Position numbers and translations under genes: made by a program. 46,465 bases of DNA from Gammaproteobacteria bacterium. GTDB lineage: Bacteria > Pseudomonadota > Gammaproteobacteria > Pseudomonadales > Azotimanducaceae. Below the pieces are notes generated by a model. That model saw nothing but the letters and a program-made list of their open reading frames with translations, was not told the DNA's origin and ran no database searches. Of the stretch, positions 1 through 7,920 are shown one piece after another; position 1 is the stretch's first letter; the number at the start of each line of letters is the position of its first letter. The stretch is from NCBI GenBank assembly GCA_026706665.1, contig JAPOYI010000190.1, positions 1 through 46,465 of the forward strand, read 5' to 3'.

Positions 1-8
1 GTAATCAC

Positions 9-38
9 GGGTTCCCTGCGCGTCAGCGCAGCGAACCC
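9..38. other. Inverted repeat upstream of lepB
   Basis: GGGTTC and CTGCGC (9-21) pair with GCGCAG and GAACCC (26-38) around a GTCA loop, with one C:C mismatch. The hairpin lies 20 nt before the lepB start. No T-run follows on either strand, so it is not a convincing intrinsic terminator. It may be a 5' leader structure or the end of a repeat cut by the window edge. Confidence 0.4.
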
Positions 39-57
39 GCTGTGAGAACTCCTAGGC

Positions 58-786
58 ATGCGTTTGCCCCACGGCCCTGCCGGCGAGCCATCGGACTTGA
101 CCCGCAAACTACGGAAAATCTGGCTCGACTGGCGCGGGTTCGTGCTGTTCGTGGCGGTCATGCTTTTGTTTCGTTCCGCTATCGCCGACTGGAACCACGT
201 GCCGTCCGGCTCGATGAAGCCGACGATCCTCACCGGCGAGCGGATCGTGGTTGACAAACTGGCGTACAGCCTTCGGGTGCCGTTTACGCTGGCGCGGATC
301 GCGCAATGGTCGGACCCCGAACGCGGAGACATCGTCACGTTCCTCAATCCTGTCGACGGCCGCCAGTTCATCAAGCGAGTGATCGGCGTGCCGGGCGACA
401 CCGTGGAACTGCGCCGCAACAGGCTCATCGTCAACGGGGTGGAGGCCACCTACGAAACCCTGACCGACGAGGAGTGCGCCGACCTCAAGATACGCCCCTC
501 GCGCGCGCATCGGATCCTGCGGGAGACCATCCTGGGCCAGTCGCGCACCATCATGGTAATGCGATATCCGAACGATCCGGGCTACACGTCGTTCCGGCGT
601 TTCACGGTACCGGACGGCGAGTACCTGATGCTTGGGGACAACCGGGACAACAGCGGAGACTTCCGCAGGATCGGTCCCGTTGCGCGAGAACGCATCCTGG
701 GCCGCGCCCACGGCGTGGCGTTTTCGCTGGATTACGACAACTACTATGCGCCGCGGATGGGCCGGTTCTTCATCGACCTGTCCTGA
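58..786 (+). CDS. lepB: Signal peptidase I
   Basis: Membrane-bound serine/lysine protease that removes signal peptides from exported preproteins on the periplasmic face of the inner membrane. The 242 aa product has one hydrophobic segment at about residues 26-43, then the box PSGSM with the catalytic serine at residue 52. The general-base lysine is K106 in FIKRVIGVPGD, and the C-terminal box GDNRDNSGD lies near residue 197. All S26 landmarks are present. Having one membrane segment rather than the two of E. coli LepB is common in other bacteria. The ATG at 58 is the first start giving a short basic N-terminus; no strong Shine-Dalgarno is seen. The 3' end overlaps the convergent gene at 744-992. 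The rnc-era genes that often follow lepB are absent downstream. Confidence 0.95.
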   Translation: MRLPHGPAGEPSDLTRKLRKIWLDWRGFVLFVAVMLLFRSAIADWNHVPSGSMKPTILTGERIVVDKLAYSLRVPFTLARIAQWSDPERGDIVTFLNPVDGRQFIKRVIGVPGDTVELRRNRLIVNGVEATYETLTDEECADLKIRPSRAHRILRETILGQSRTIMVMRYPNDPGYTSFRRFTVPDGEYLMLGDNRDNSGDFRRIGPVARERILGRAHGVAFSLDYDNYYAPRMGRFFIDLS

Positions 787-992
787 CGCCGGCGTGGCCG
801 AATCATCTTTGCGATCGAGACGGTGAGCGCCGCCATGAAGGCGATGCCCGCCACTACGGCCAGGCTCATCAGGAAGAATCCCGTCAGTTCACCGGTCTCG
901 ATTTCGAAACTCCTGGCAAGCCACACGATGGCCAGCACTGCCGCGATGGCGGCGAGGAGGACCGTGCGGACGGGGGCCTCAGGCGGGCGCAA
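744..992 (-). CDS. Small two-helix membrane protein, unknown function
   Basis: An 82 aa product with two clear hydrophobic segments (about residues 10-25 and 36-58), separated by a short polar stretch containing ETGE, and a basic tail (RPRRRQ). Likely an inner-membrane protein; I recognise no family. The frame opens only with TTG at 992, and no ATG or GTG lies between the upstream stop and this codon, so the start is uncertain. It follows the FKBP gene on the same strand by 75 nt and may be cotranscribed. Its last 43 bases overlap the end of lepB on the other strand. The regular hydrophobic pattern argues for a real gene over a chance frame in GC-rich DNA. Confidence 0.55.
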   Translation of the reverse strand: MRPPEAPVRTVLLAAIAAVLAIVWLARSFEIETGELTGFFLMSLAVVAGIAFMAALTVSIAKMIRPRRRQDRSMKNRPIRGA

Positions 993-1067
993 CCCAACGC
1001 GTCCGGTTGCTTCGAGGCCGGTTCTTGGTCATGCCGCGGTGCGCAGGGGTGCCGATGCCAATGCGGG

Positions 1068-1532
1068 TCATAGCACTTCCAGAAGTTCGACCTCGAAAAT
1101 GAGCGTGGAGCCGGGGGGAATCAGCGGGATGTCCTTCCGGTCCCTGTACGCGAGGTCGGGCGGGATGTAGAGCCGCCACCTGTCGCCGACCTGCATGCGC
1201 TGAAGTGCCTCCGTCCAACCGGGAATGACGCGGTTTACGGGGAACCTGGCGGGAACGCCCCGCTGATGGGAACTGTCGAACTGCGTACCGTCAACAAGGG
1301 TGCCGGTATAGTGCACCACCACGGTGCTGCGGCGTTTCGGTGTCGCCCCGTCCCCTTCCGCGAGAACCTCGTACTGCAGCCCCGAAGCCAGGGTCACTAC
1401 CCCTTCGCGCTCTGCGTTTTCCGCGAGGAACGCTTCACCTTCGTCGCGGGTGTCGGCCGTGCGTTGTGCCTCGGCCTCGAACTGGATGGCGAGCGCGATT
1501 ACCGCGACTAGAGGTACATGCCAGGTTCGCAT
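1068..1532 (-). CDS. FKBP-type peptidyl-prolyl cis-trans isomerase, exported
   Basis: Catalyses cis-trans isomerisation of prolyl bonds, assisting folding of envelope proteins. The 154 aa product has a signal peptide (basic MRTW, hydrophobic core to about residue 20, AEAQ cleavage region), a short linker, then an FKBP domain. Visible FKBP signatures are VVVHYTGTLVDGTQFDSS, FPVNRVIPGWTEALQRM and GDRWRLYIPPDLAY, followed by IPPGSTLIFEVELLEV. The chosen ATG at 1532 has a GGAGGAC Shine-Dalgarno at 1541-1547; the upstream GTG-type start would bury the signal peptide. Compared with FkpA/Mip it is short: the helical dimerisation arm is reduced to about 30 residues. It is divergent from prc, which also acts on periplasmic proteins. 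Confidence 0.9.
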   Translation of the reverse strand: MRTWHVPLVAVIALAIQFEAEAQRTADTRDEGEAFLAENAEREGVVTLASGLQYEVLAEGDGATPKRRSTVVVHYTGTLVDGTQFDSSHQRGVPARFPVNRVIPGWTEALQRMQVGDRWRLYIPPDLAYRDRKDIPLIPPGSTLIFEVELLEVL

Positions 1533-1694
1533 GGGTACGTGTCCTCCGGATTTGTCCGTCACTTGTCAGGAATGTAGAAGTTCACCGCAGCTCGGCTTGT
1601 TCGCTGCCGCTCACCGGAACGATTGTTCCATGTACCGGCTTCGGGGTACAGTTCGCCCATACCCATGAACTCTTCGGGACCCTTGGGGGACTAA

Positions 1695-3881
1695 ATGCCG
1701 GTCAGACCGCGTTTGCGAGGTGCAGTGACCTTTATGGAAGTACGCCTTGGGCGACGGGGGAGATGCCAGTGGGCCATCGCCGCCGCAATGGTCGTCGCGC
1801 TCGCCGCGTCCGACGCGCTGCAGGCGGAAGACCGCGCATACGAGCCGCTGAAGCCGCTGGCTTCGCACTCGAGGGCGTCGGTCTCCATCGTCAGCGAACT
1901 GCGCGACAATCACTACTATCCGCGCAGGGCAATCGACGACAGCGTCTCGGCGCAGGTCTTCGACAAGTACCTGGACCGCCTCGATCCGGATCGCGCGTAT
2001 TTCCTTGCCGGGGATGTCGAGGCACTGGACGGGAAGTATCGGTTCAGCCTTGACGAGGCGTTGAGGCAGGGTGACCTGGAACCGGCTTTCGACATTTTCA
2101 ACCTCTTCCAGCAACGCTTGGTCGAACGCCTTGAGCATGTCCTTGCCGTTCTCGACGGTGGCCTGTATGGCTTCGATTTCACGGCGGACGAGTCGCTTGA
2201 ACTCGACCGGGAAAATGCGCCGTGGCCGGGCGACGTCGACGAGATGAACACCCTGTGGCGCAAGCGCATCAAGGCATGGACGCTTGAGCTGTTGCTGGAC
2301 GGTGAAGAAATCGAAGCCATCGAGGAAAGGCTCGGCAAGCGCTACCGCAACCGCCTGCGCCAATTGACGCAAACCAAGCACGAGACCCGAAGCGAAGAGG
2401 CATTCCAGAGCTACATCAACGCGTTCACGAATACCTACGATCCGCATACCGAGTACTTTTCGCCGCGGAACACCGCCCAGTTCAACATAAACATGTCGCT
2501 CTCCCTCGAAGGCATCGGTGCTGTGCTGAATCAGGTGGACGAATACACCTCGATTGACCGGCTGGTCACCGCGGGCCCGGCGGACAAGAGCGGCGCGTTG
2601 AAGCCCCTGGATCGCATCATTGGAGTGGGCCAGGGCGAAACAGGAGAACTGATCGACATCGTCGGCATGCGTCTCGACGAGGTGGTGGACCTCATCCGTG
2701 GGCCGAAGGGCTCCGTTGTGAGACTTGAAGTGATCGGGCCGAATGCGGTCGAGGCCGATGCAAGGATCGTCCAGATCACCCGCAACAAGGTCATGCTGGA
2801 CGATCAGGCGGCAAAGAAGAGAATCCTCGCTTACGACGTTGGCGGGCACGAGCGCAGGATCGGCGTTATCGATATCCCTTCCTTCTATGCCGACCCCATG
2901 GCGAGGCGGAGGGACGAGGGCAGGACTACGACCCGGGACGTGGTCCGGCTGATCGAAGAACTCAAGAACGATGGAGTGGAAGGCATCGTCGTGGACCTGC
3001 GCGACAACGGAGGAGGATCGCTCGAGGAGGCAAAGAGCCTGACGGGGCTGTTCATCGAGTCAGGTCCGGTGGTGCAGGTTCGCAACCAGGGGCGGCGCGC
3101 GCAGCAGTTTCCGGATACGGATTCGCGCGTCGAGTGGAGTGGACCGTTGGCGGTTTTGGTAAACCGGTTGTCGGCGTCCGCATCCGAGATCTTTGCCGGG
3201 GCCATCCAGGCGTATCAGCGCGGCATCATTACCGGGAGCCGGACCTTCGGCAAGGGCACCGTGCAGACATTGCTGCCGTTGAGCCGCGGGCACCTCAAGA
3301 TCACGCAGGCCAAGTACTACCTCATCTCCGGCCAGAGCACGCAGCACCAGGGCGTGATCCCGGACATTGAACTGCCGGCGGCCTACGACATCGACCGAAT
3401 AGGAGAGAGCGCACTGGACGACGCGATGCCGTGGGACCGCATTTCCCCGGCGGACTATTCGACCAACGGCGAGGTGGCCTCGTTCGTCGGTGAACTGCAG
3501 GCGGCGCACCTGCGTCGCGTCGCGGACGACCCGGACTTCCAGTACCTTCGCGCCATGACGGAGCGGGATACGGAACTTCGCGCCAGAACCCACATTTCAT
3601 TGAACAGGGAAACGCGCGAAAGGGATCATGAAGCGGACGACGCCCGGCGGCTCGCCATCTGGAACGCTCGCCTGGTGGCCCGGGGCGACACACCTGCGTT
3701 GGACATCGAGGAACTGGAAAGGCATCGGGACGAGGTGGAACTGGCCGAACTGGCCGATGCGGGCAGTCAAGACCCGATGGAGGATCCGATGTTGCGCGAA
3801 ACGGGCCATATCCTGCTCGACTACATCGGACTCAACCAACAGGTGGCGATGGTCGAAGGCGAGGCGGCGGCCACGCCCTGA
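1695..3881 (+). CDS. prc: Tail-specific (C-terminal processing) protease Prc
   Basis: Periplasmic S41A protease that degrades or trims proteins from their C-termini, including lipoproteins and cell-wall enzymes. The order is an exported N-terminus (hydrophobic stretch at about residues 26-41, ALQAED cleavage region), a helical N-terminal domain (to about 245), a PDZ domain, the S41 core, and a charged C-terminal domain typical of Tsp/Prc. The catalytic serine is S497 in SASASEIFAGA and the lysine K520 in FGKGTVQT. The substrate-gate segment KITQAKYYLISG follows. The 728 aa length fits the family. The ATG at 1695 has GGGGGA about 5 nt upstream. An internal ATG at 1734 would give a more compact signal peptide, so the exact start is open. 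The gene is divergent from the FKBP isomerase. Confidence 0.95.
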   Translation: MPVRPRLRGAVTFMEVRLGRRGRCQWAIAAAMVVALAASDALQAEDRAYEPLKPLASHSRASVSIVSELRDNHYYPRRAIDDSVSAQVFDKYLDRLDPDRAYFLAGDVEALDGKYRFSLDEALRQGDLEPAFDIFNLFQQRLVERLEHVLAVLDGGLYGFDFTADESLELDRENAPWPGDVDEMNTLWRKRIKAWTLELLLDGEEIEAIEERLGKRYRNRLRQLTQTKHETRSEEAFQSYINAFTNTYDPHTEYFSPRNTAQFNINMSLSLEGIGAVLNQVDEYTSIDRLVTAGPADKSGALKPLDRIIGVGQGETGELIDIVGMRLDEVVDLIRGPKGSVVRLEVIGPNAVEADARIVQITRNKVMLDDQAAKKRILAYDVGGHERRIGVIDIPSFYADPMARRRDEGRTTTRDVVRLIEELKNDGVEGIVVDLRDNGGGSLEEAKSLTGLFIESGPVVQVRNQGRRAQQFPDTDSRVEWSGPLAVLVNRLSASASEIFAGAIQAYQRGIITGSRTFGKGTVQTLLPLSRGHLKITQAKYYLISGQSTQHQGVIPDIELPAAYDIDRIGESALDDAMPWDRISPADYSTNGEVASFVGELQAAHLRRVADDPDFQYLRAMTERDTELRARTHISLNRETRERDHEADDARRLAIWNARLVARGDTPALDIEELERHRDEVELAELADAGSQDPMEDPMLRETGHILLDYIGLNQQVAMVEGEAAATP

Positions 3882-3959
3882 GTCCCTGTTTCGCCCGTCC
3901 CGCCCGTCCCGCATCTCGCGCCTCGATCGGCACCACGTGCCGTTCTGCGGCCCGCGTCG

Positions 3960-5783
3960 CTACTGCTCGGACAGCGCCCTTGATGCGATCTGTTCGTGAA
4001 TCCAGGTTTCGAACGCTTCGAACGGCATTGTCTCCTGCTGCCTGACCCCATAGCGCCGTAGCGTTACCGTGCCGTCGGCCTGCTCGCGCTCGCCGACGAT
4101 CAGGAGGTTCGGGATCTTGCGCGTGGTGCCGTCCCGGATCTTCTTCGATACGGTATCGCCGGAGGCCGCCATCTCGGCGCGGACATACCGGGCCCGCAGC
4201 CGATCGACCAGGGAACGACCGTATTCCTCGAACTGCTCCGAGACCGTGATCACGCGCACCTGCACCGGGGCGAGCCAGGTGGGAAACGCACCGCCGAAGT
4301 GTTCGATCAGGAACGCCACCATCCGCTCGTGGGTGGAGAGGGGGGCGCGGTGGATGCAGTACGGCATGTGCGGTTCGCCGTCGGGCCCGATATAGGAGAG
4401 CCCCAGGCGATCCGGTTGCGCGAAGTCGAGCTGCACGGTGCTGATGGATTCCTCCCGGCCGGTCACCGTCACGCACTGGATGTCGATCTTGGGGCCGTAG
4501 AAGGCGGCTTCTCCGATGCCATCGGCATGGTCGATGTCCATCTCGGACAGCACCTCGGCCAGCACACGTTCCGAGAACGCCCACGCATCGGGGTTGTCCA
4601 CGTACTTGTCCTTGCCCTTCGCATCCTCGGGATCCCACCGGGACAGCCGCACGTGGTAATCGGTGAGACCGAGCACGGCGTAGGCGTCCGTGTACATCTG
4701 CATGACGCCCTTGAACTCGTCCTTGATCTGCTCCTCGGTGCAGTAGATATGGGCATCGTTCATGCACATGCCCCGCACCCGCAAAAGGCCGCTCACGGCA
4801 CCGGACTCCTCGAACCGGTACACGTGACCGTATTCGGCGAGGCGAAGCGGCAGGTCCCGGTAGCTGCGTGGCCGCGCAGCGAAGATGCTGTGGTGATGGG
4901 GACAGTTCATCGGACGCAGCGCATAGGCTTCGCGCACCGCACCGCCGTCCTGCTCTTCCTCCTTCAGCTCCATCAGGGGAAACATGTCGTCCGCGTAGTA
5001 GGGAAGGTGTCCCGATTGGCGGTAGAGGTCGGCCTTCGCCAGGTGTGGCGTGGCGACGCGCTGGTAGTCCGCCCGAAACTCCATTTCCTTGGCCAGCTTC
5101 TCGAGTTCCTCCCGGATGACCGTGCCGTTGGGCAACCACAGGGGCAATCCCCGGCCCACCATGTCGTCGATGTGGAAGATGTCGAGTTCGCGGCCGAGTT
5201 TCTTGTGGTCGCGCTCGAGCGCCAGTTCGTAGGCGGCGATATTGGCGTCGAGTTGCGCCTTGTCCGCGAACGCCCATGCGTAGATGCGCGTCATCATCAC
5301 GTTGTCGGAATCGCCCCGCCAGTAGGCGCCCGCGATATTGCGAAGCTTGAACGCATCCCGCGGGATGTCCCGCGTCGTGTCCACGTGGGGCCCCTCGCAC
5401 ATGTCGAGAAAGGGCCCGTTGCGATAGAAGGACAGGCCGGGGAGGTCCCCGCCCGAGAGGAGCTCTTCGGCGTATTCGCGCTTGTAGGGCTCTCCCATCT
5501 CCTTGATACGTTCAAGGGCGGCGCCGGCGTCGAGGTCCTCCCGGTAGAACCGCTGACCCGATCTCAGGATTTTCTTCATGCGCCGTTCGATTTCGGGGAA
5601 GTCGTCCTCGTTCAGCGGCTCTGAGAGGATGAAGTCATAGTAGAAGCCATCGGCAATGGGGGGGCCGAAACCAAGCGTCGAATTCGGCCGCATGTCCAGC
5701 ACGGCCTGCGCCATGACATGCGCGAGGCTGTGCCGAATCCGGTAGAGGCTGTCCTTTTCGTGCCCGCTGTGTTCCGACGGCAT
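3960..5783 (-). CDS. thrS: Threonyl-tRNA synthetase lacking the TGS domain
   Basis: Charges tRNA-Thr with threonine using ATP. The 607 aa product begins almost directly with the N2 editing domain: RHSLAHVMAQAV near residue 18 and CEGPHVDTTRDI, which corresponds to the CRGPH editing site. The class II core follows, with MNCPHHHSIF (zinc Cys), VSGLLRVRGMCMNDAHIYC, a zinc-site His before APLSTHERMV, and then the anticodon-binding domain. The usual 60-residue N-terminal TGS domain is absent. The core is of the MNCPHH / YRFEESG type, not the E. coli MNCPGH / RNEPSG type. The ATG at 5783 has Shine-Dalgarno GAGGAA at 5791-5796. A longer frame opens with TTG at 5864 but would translate the terminator hairpin, so I reject it. 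infC-rpmI, which often follow thrS, are not here. Confidence 0.93.
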   Translation of the reverse strand: MPSEHSGHEKDSLYRIRHSLAHVMAQAVLDMRPNSTLGFGPPIADGFYYDFILSEPLNEDDFPEIERRMKKILRSGQRFYREDLDAGAALERIKEMGEPYKREYAEELLSGGDLPGLSFYRNGPFLDMCEGPHVDTTRDIPRDAFKLRNIAGAYWRGDSDNVMMTRIYAWAFADKAQLDANIAAYELALERDHKKLGRELDIFHIDDMVGRGLPLWLPNGTVIREELEKLAKEMEFRADYQRVATPHLAKADLYRQSGHLPYYADDMFPLMELKEEEQDGGAVREAYALRPMNCPHHHSIFAARPRSYRDLPLRLAEYGHVYRFEESGAVSGLLRVRGMCMNDAHIYCTEEQIKDEFKGVMQMYTDAYAVLGLTDYHVRLSRWDPEDAKGKDKYVDNPDAWAFSERVLAEVLSEMDIDHADGIGEAAFYGPKIDIQCVTVTGREESISTVQLDFAQPDRLGLSYIGPDGEPHMPYCIHRAPLSTHERMVAFLIEHFGGAFPTWLAPVQVRVITVSEQFEEYGRSLVDRLRARYVRAEMAASGDTVSKKIRDGTTRKIPNLLIVGEREQADGTVTLRRYGVRQQETMPFEAFETWIHEQIASRALSEQ

Positions 5784-5795
5784 GTGGATGTTCCT

Positions 5796-5830
5796 CAACA
5801 AAAACCCCGGCGGCTGCCGCCTGCCGGGGT
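5796..5830 (-). terminator. Intrinsic terminator or attenuator in the thrS leader
   Basis: On the minus strand ACCCCGG (5830-5824) pairs with CCGGGGT (5810-5804), with further inner GC pairs, and is followed at once by TTTTTGTT (5804-5797). This is a textbook Rho-independent terminator. It lies 40 nt after the stop of the outer-membrane gene, and its T-run abuts the thrS Shine-Dalgarno sequence (5791-5796). RNA released here would lack the thrS start. Either thrS transcripts read through it, as in attenuation, or thrS starts inside the hairpin. Confidence 0.8.
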
Positions 5831-5870
5831 CCGTAAATGATAGTGCCGCGAAGAAAGAAAGCAATCGGGA

Positions 5871-6782
5871 CTAGCGACGCCAGCGCCAACCAATCCGGGT
5901 GAATGCGGCGTTGCCTGCCTCTGTCCGGATGTCGGTGCCGTCGAGGAGGCGAAACGCGAACTCGCGCTGGACTTCCCGGCCACCGCCGATGATCAGTTCG
6001 TGCGCATGGGTGATCCGGAAGGCCAGTCCGAGGCGCAAGCGCCAGCTTTCCATCGCGAACGGGCTTCGACGCACGAGGGCATCGTCGTACACGCGCCAGC
6101 GGCCGCCGGCCGGATGGATGTCCGCCTGCAATCGCAGGCGCGGGTGCGTGCGCCAGATCAGCCGCGTATCCGGGAAACCGAGTGTCACATCCAGTTGATC
6201 GTTGAGGCGCCACTCGATGCCGAACACCGGTGTGAGCCGTGTCGAACCAGACCGGTCGTCGCGGCAGACCCCCCAGAAGCCGTCGACCGTCGGGGCCAAC
6301 GCGCGCCGGTGCCGCGCGACGGCCTGCCAAAAGATGAACTCGGCATCGATCACCTTGGGGTGCCGGCCGGCATTGGAAGAGCCTGCCAGGACCGGCGCCA
6401 CGGACAACTCCCAGCTTGGACCGGTGAATCGGTAACTCAATGCCAGGCGGTGCAGGTGGCCGTTGGTCCGGAGCGCCCGGTCCGGCGAAGTCTCTATCTC
6501 GTAGGCCCGGTAATCGTGCGAGAAGCGCATCACGTGCGCATGATCGCCCTGACGGCGGTGCCAGAGGCGCGCGCGGTATGACTGCTCCACGTCGCCGACC
6601 GAATGCAGGCCGTCAGCGGCGATGTTCGTGGTCTCCAAGTTCCACTGGTCGACGACGAGAAACTCTCCCGTGGATGGGGGCGAGCAAACCGACGCGTAGG
6701 ATTGTCCGGCCGCCGCGCAATGGAAAGCAGCGAGAAGCGCGATACCGGCGCGGCACCAGGTCGCTGATGAATGATCCGCCAT
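5871..6782 (-). CDS. Predicted outer-membrane beta-barrel protein, unknown function
   Basis: A 303 aa exported protein. The N-terminus has a signal peptide (hydrophobic AGIALLAAF, cleavage near AAAGQS). The remainder is made of alternating aromatic and polar strands, including YRARLWHRR, LHRLALSYRF, WELSVAPVL and WRLRLGLAFRI. It ends in FTRIGWRWRR, with aromatic residues near the C-terminus as in barrel proteins. Short DxLDVTLGFPDTRL-type strands resemble DUF6268-like barrels, but I cannot confirm the family. The ATG at 6782 gives the compact signal peptide; an ATG at 6803 is also possible, and neither has a strong Shine-Dalgarno. A terminator lies 40 nt downstream, before thrS. Function is unknown. 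Confidence 0.7.
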   Translation of the reverse strand: MADHSSATWCRAGIALLAAFHCAAAGQSYASVCSPPSTGEFLVVDQWNLETTNIAADGLHSVGDVEQSYRARLWHRRQGDHAHVMRFSHDYRAYEIETSPDRALRTNGHLHRLALSYRFTGPSWELSVAPVLAGSSNAGRHPKVIDAEFIFWQAVARHRRALAPTVDGFWGVCRDDRSGSTRLTPVFGIEWRLNDQLDVTLGFPDTRLIWRTHPRLRLQADIHPAGGRWRVYDDALVRRSPFAMESWRLRLGLAFRITHAHELIIGGGREVQREFAFRLLDGTDIRTEAGNAAFTRIGWRWRR

Positions 6783-6846
6783 ATCAGGAGCCGCAGGTGG
6801 CATTGGAGCGGGACGCTGCGCGATGGGTCCGCCGTGGCGGGAACGC

Positions 6847-7449
6847 TCAGGGCCTGTACCTGATCCTTTCCCCCTCCACGGCGACGTATTTGCGTTGCTT
6901 CAACCCCTCGACGAGGTTCTCCAGTTCCTCGTCCTTGAGGCCGTCGCCGAAAAGGGAACGAATGGATGCCTTCAGCGTCTTCACTTTGCGTGGACGCGAA
7001 TGCCCGCGCAGATCAAAGTTGTGAATGACCTTGTCGATCTTCTCGCCGAGCGATTCGGTGTCGCTCTCTTTGAGCAATGGAATCTCGAACAGGTCTCTTC
7101 GCCGCGCAGCCTTGATGTTCCTGGCTTTCAGGTGCTTGATCAGGGGATCGAAACCCGTGTCCCGCGAGACGATGTGGAACTCGTCGTCAGAATCGGGTCT
7201 GCCCAGCGCCCCCAGGTAGAACGCGATGTGGAAGTCGGCGGCGTTCTTGCCGCTTCCGGCGATCTCAATGTACTCCGCGTCTGGTCCGAGTTGTTGCATC
7301 TCGAACACAAGCTCTTTGGGAATCCTTGACTGATTGGCGCCGACGAAGACGTAGATCTTGAAAGCGTGTCCCTTCGAAACGTCCCGCAACGCGGCAAGAT
7401 TCTTCGGCTGCACGTTCTCGTAGTCGATCAGCACGTGATTGGTCGCCAT
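6847..7449 (-). CDS. NYN/PIN-domain ribonuclease-like protein
   Basis: A 200 aa protein with a PIN-fold NYN domain in its first 130 residues: VLIDYENVQ supplies the first metal-binding Asp and Glu-Asn pair, KNAADFHIAFYLG the central Asp, and HIVSRDTGFDPLI the last Asp. NYN domains are metal-dependent RNases. A basic linker (RGHSRPRKVKTLK) leads to a C-terminal region of about 55 residues that looks like a small winged-helix or OST-HTH-type module (LFGDGLKDEELENLVEGLKQ, YVAVEGERIRYRP). It is the last gene of the accessory operon, starting 18 nt after the second DUF488 gene. The acidic residues all appear intact. RNA cleavage is inferred from the family; the target is unknown. Confidence 0.8.
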   Translation of the reverse strand: MATNHVLIDYENVQPKNLAALRDVSKGHAFKIYVFVGANQSRIPKELVFEMQQLGPDAEYIEIAGSGKNAADFHIAFYLGALGRPDSDDEFHIVSRDTGFDPLIKHLKARNIKAARRRDLFEIPLLKESDTESLGEKIDKVIHNFDLRGHSRPRKVKTLKASIRSLFGDGLKDEELENLVEGLKQRKYVAVEGERIRYRP

Positions 7450-7467
7450 ATTCGGTCCTCGCCTTCC

Positions 7468-7920
7468 CTACGTGTCGGGTGAAAGACCTAGATGCTCGAC
7501 GCTTATGTCACCCCATCGGGCATCGAGATACTCCGCGACCAGTCGCCTGTGGCAACGGTGCGGCTGATCCTCGCTACATAGCAGGCAACCCTCGTCCAGG
7601 ACCTCCCTTGGAACCGAATCCTCAATCCTTCGTTCGCGCATCAGGTCGAGGAACCGGGTCTCGTAGGCATTCCAATCGATGTCGCCCTTCCTGTATCCGC
7701 GCAGCAACTCCCTGGTCGGCGCGAGGGAAGGCAAGTGAACGTATTCCATCTCGCAGATTTCCTGCAGGAACCACGCGAGGTCTTGCTTCTTCGCAAAGCC
7801 GGCAAGTTGCGAACCGTTGTTGAGCCGGACGTCAACTACGCGCCTGGCGCCCGATTCGCGCAGCAGCTCGAAGAATCGACTTGCCGGTTTCTTCGTGAAA
7901 CCGATTGTCATGATCTTCAT
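7468..7920 (-). CDS. DUF488 family protein (second copy)
   Basis: A 150 aa protein that opens with IMTIGFTKKPASRFFELL, the DUF488 N-terminal strand-helix. It continues with RRVVDVRLN and ends in the signature GCLLCSEDQPHRCHRRLVAEYL. The spaced cysteines and CHR motif suggest a catalytic or ligand-binding site, but the biochemical role of DUF488 is not established. Its ATG overlaps the stop of the preceding DUF488 gene as ATGA (7917-7920), indicating translational coupling. The two DUF488 proteins are clearly divergent paralogues: this one has the shorter C-terminus and SLAPTRELL where the other has TELGGRP. It is the fourth gene of the operon. Confidence 0.85.
   Translation of the reverse strand: MKIMTIGFTKKPASRFFELLRESGARRVVDVRLNNGSQLAGFAKKQDLAWFLQEICEMEYVHLPSLAPTRELLRGYRKGDIDWNAYETRFLDLMRERRIEDSVPREVLDEGCLLCSEDQPHRCHRRLVAEYLDARWGDISVEHLGLSPDT

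Noticed and set aside
1631-1650. TGTACC/GGTACA inverted repeat between the FKBP and prc genes
   Set aside because: Six base pairs with an 8-nt loop and no T-run; too weak to call an operator or terminator.
3928-3942. CGGCAC-CAC-GTGCCG hairpin between prc and thrS
   Set aside because: Placed as a bidirectional terminator would be, but the stem is short and there is no T-run on either strand.
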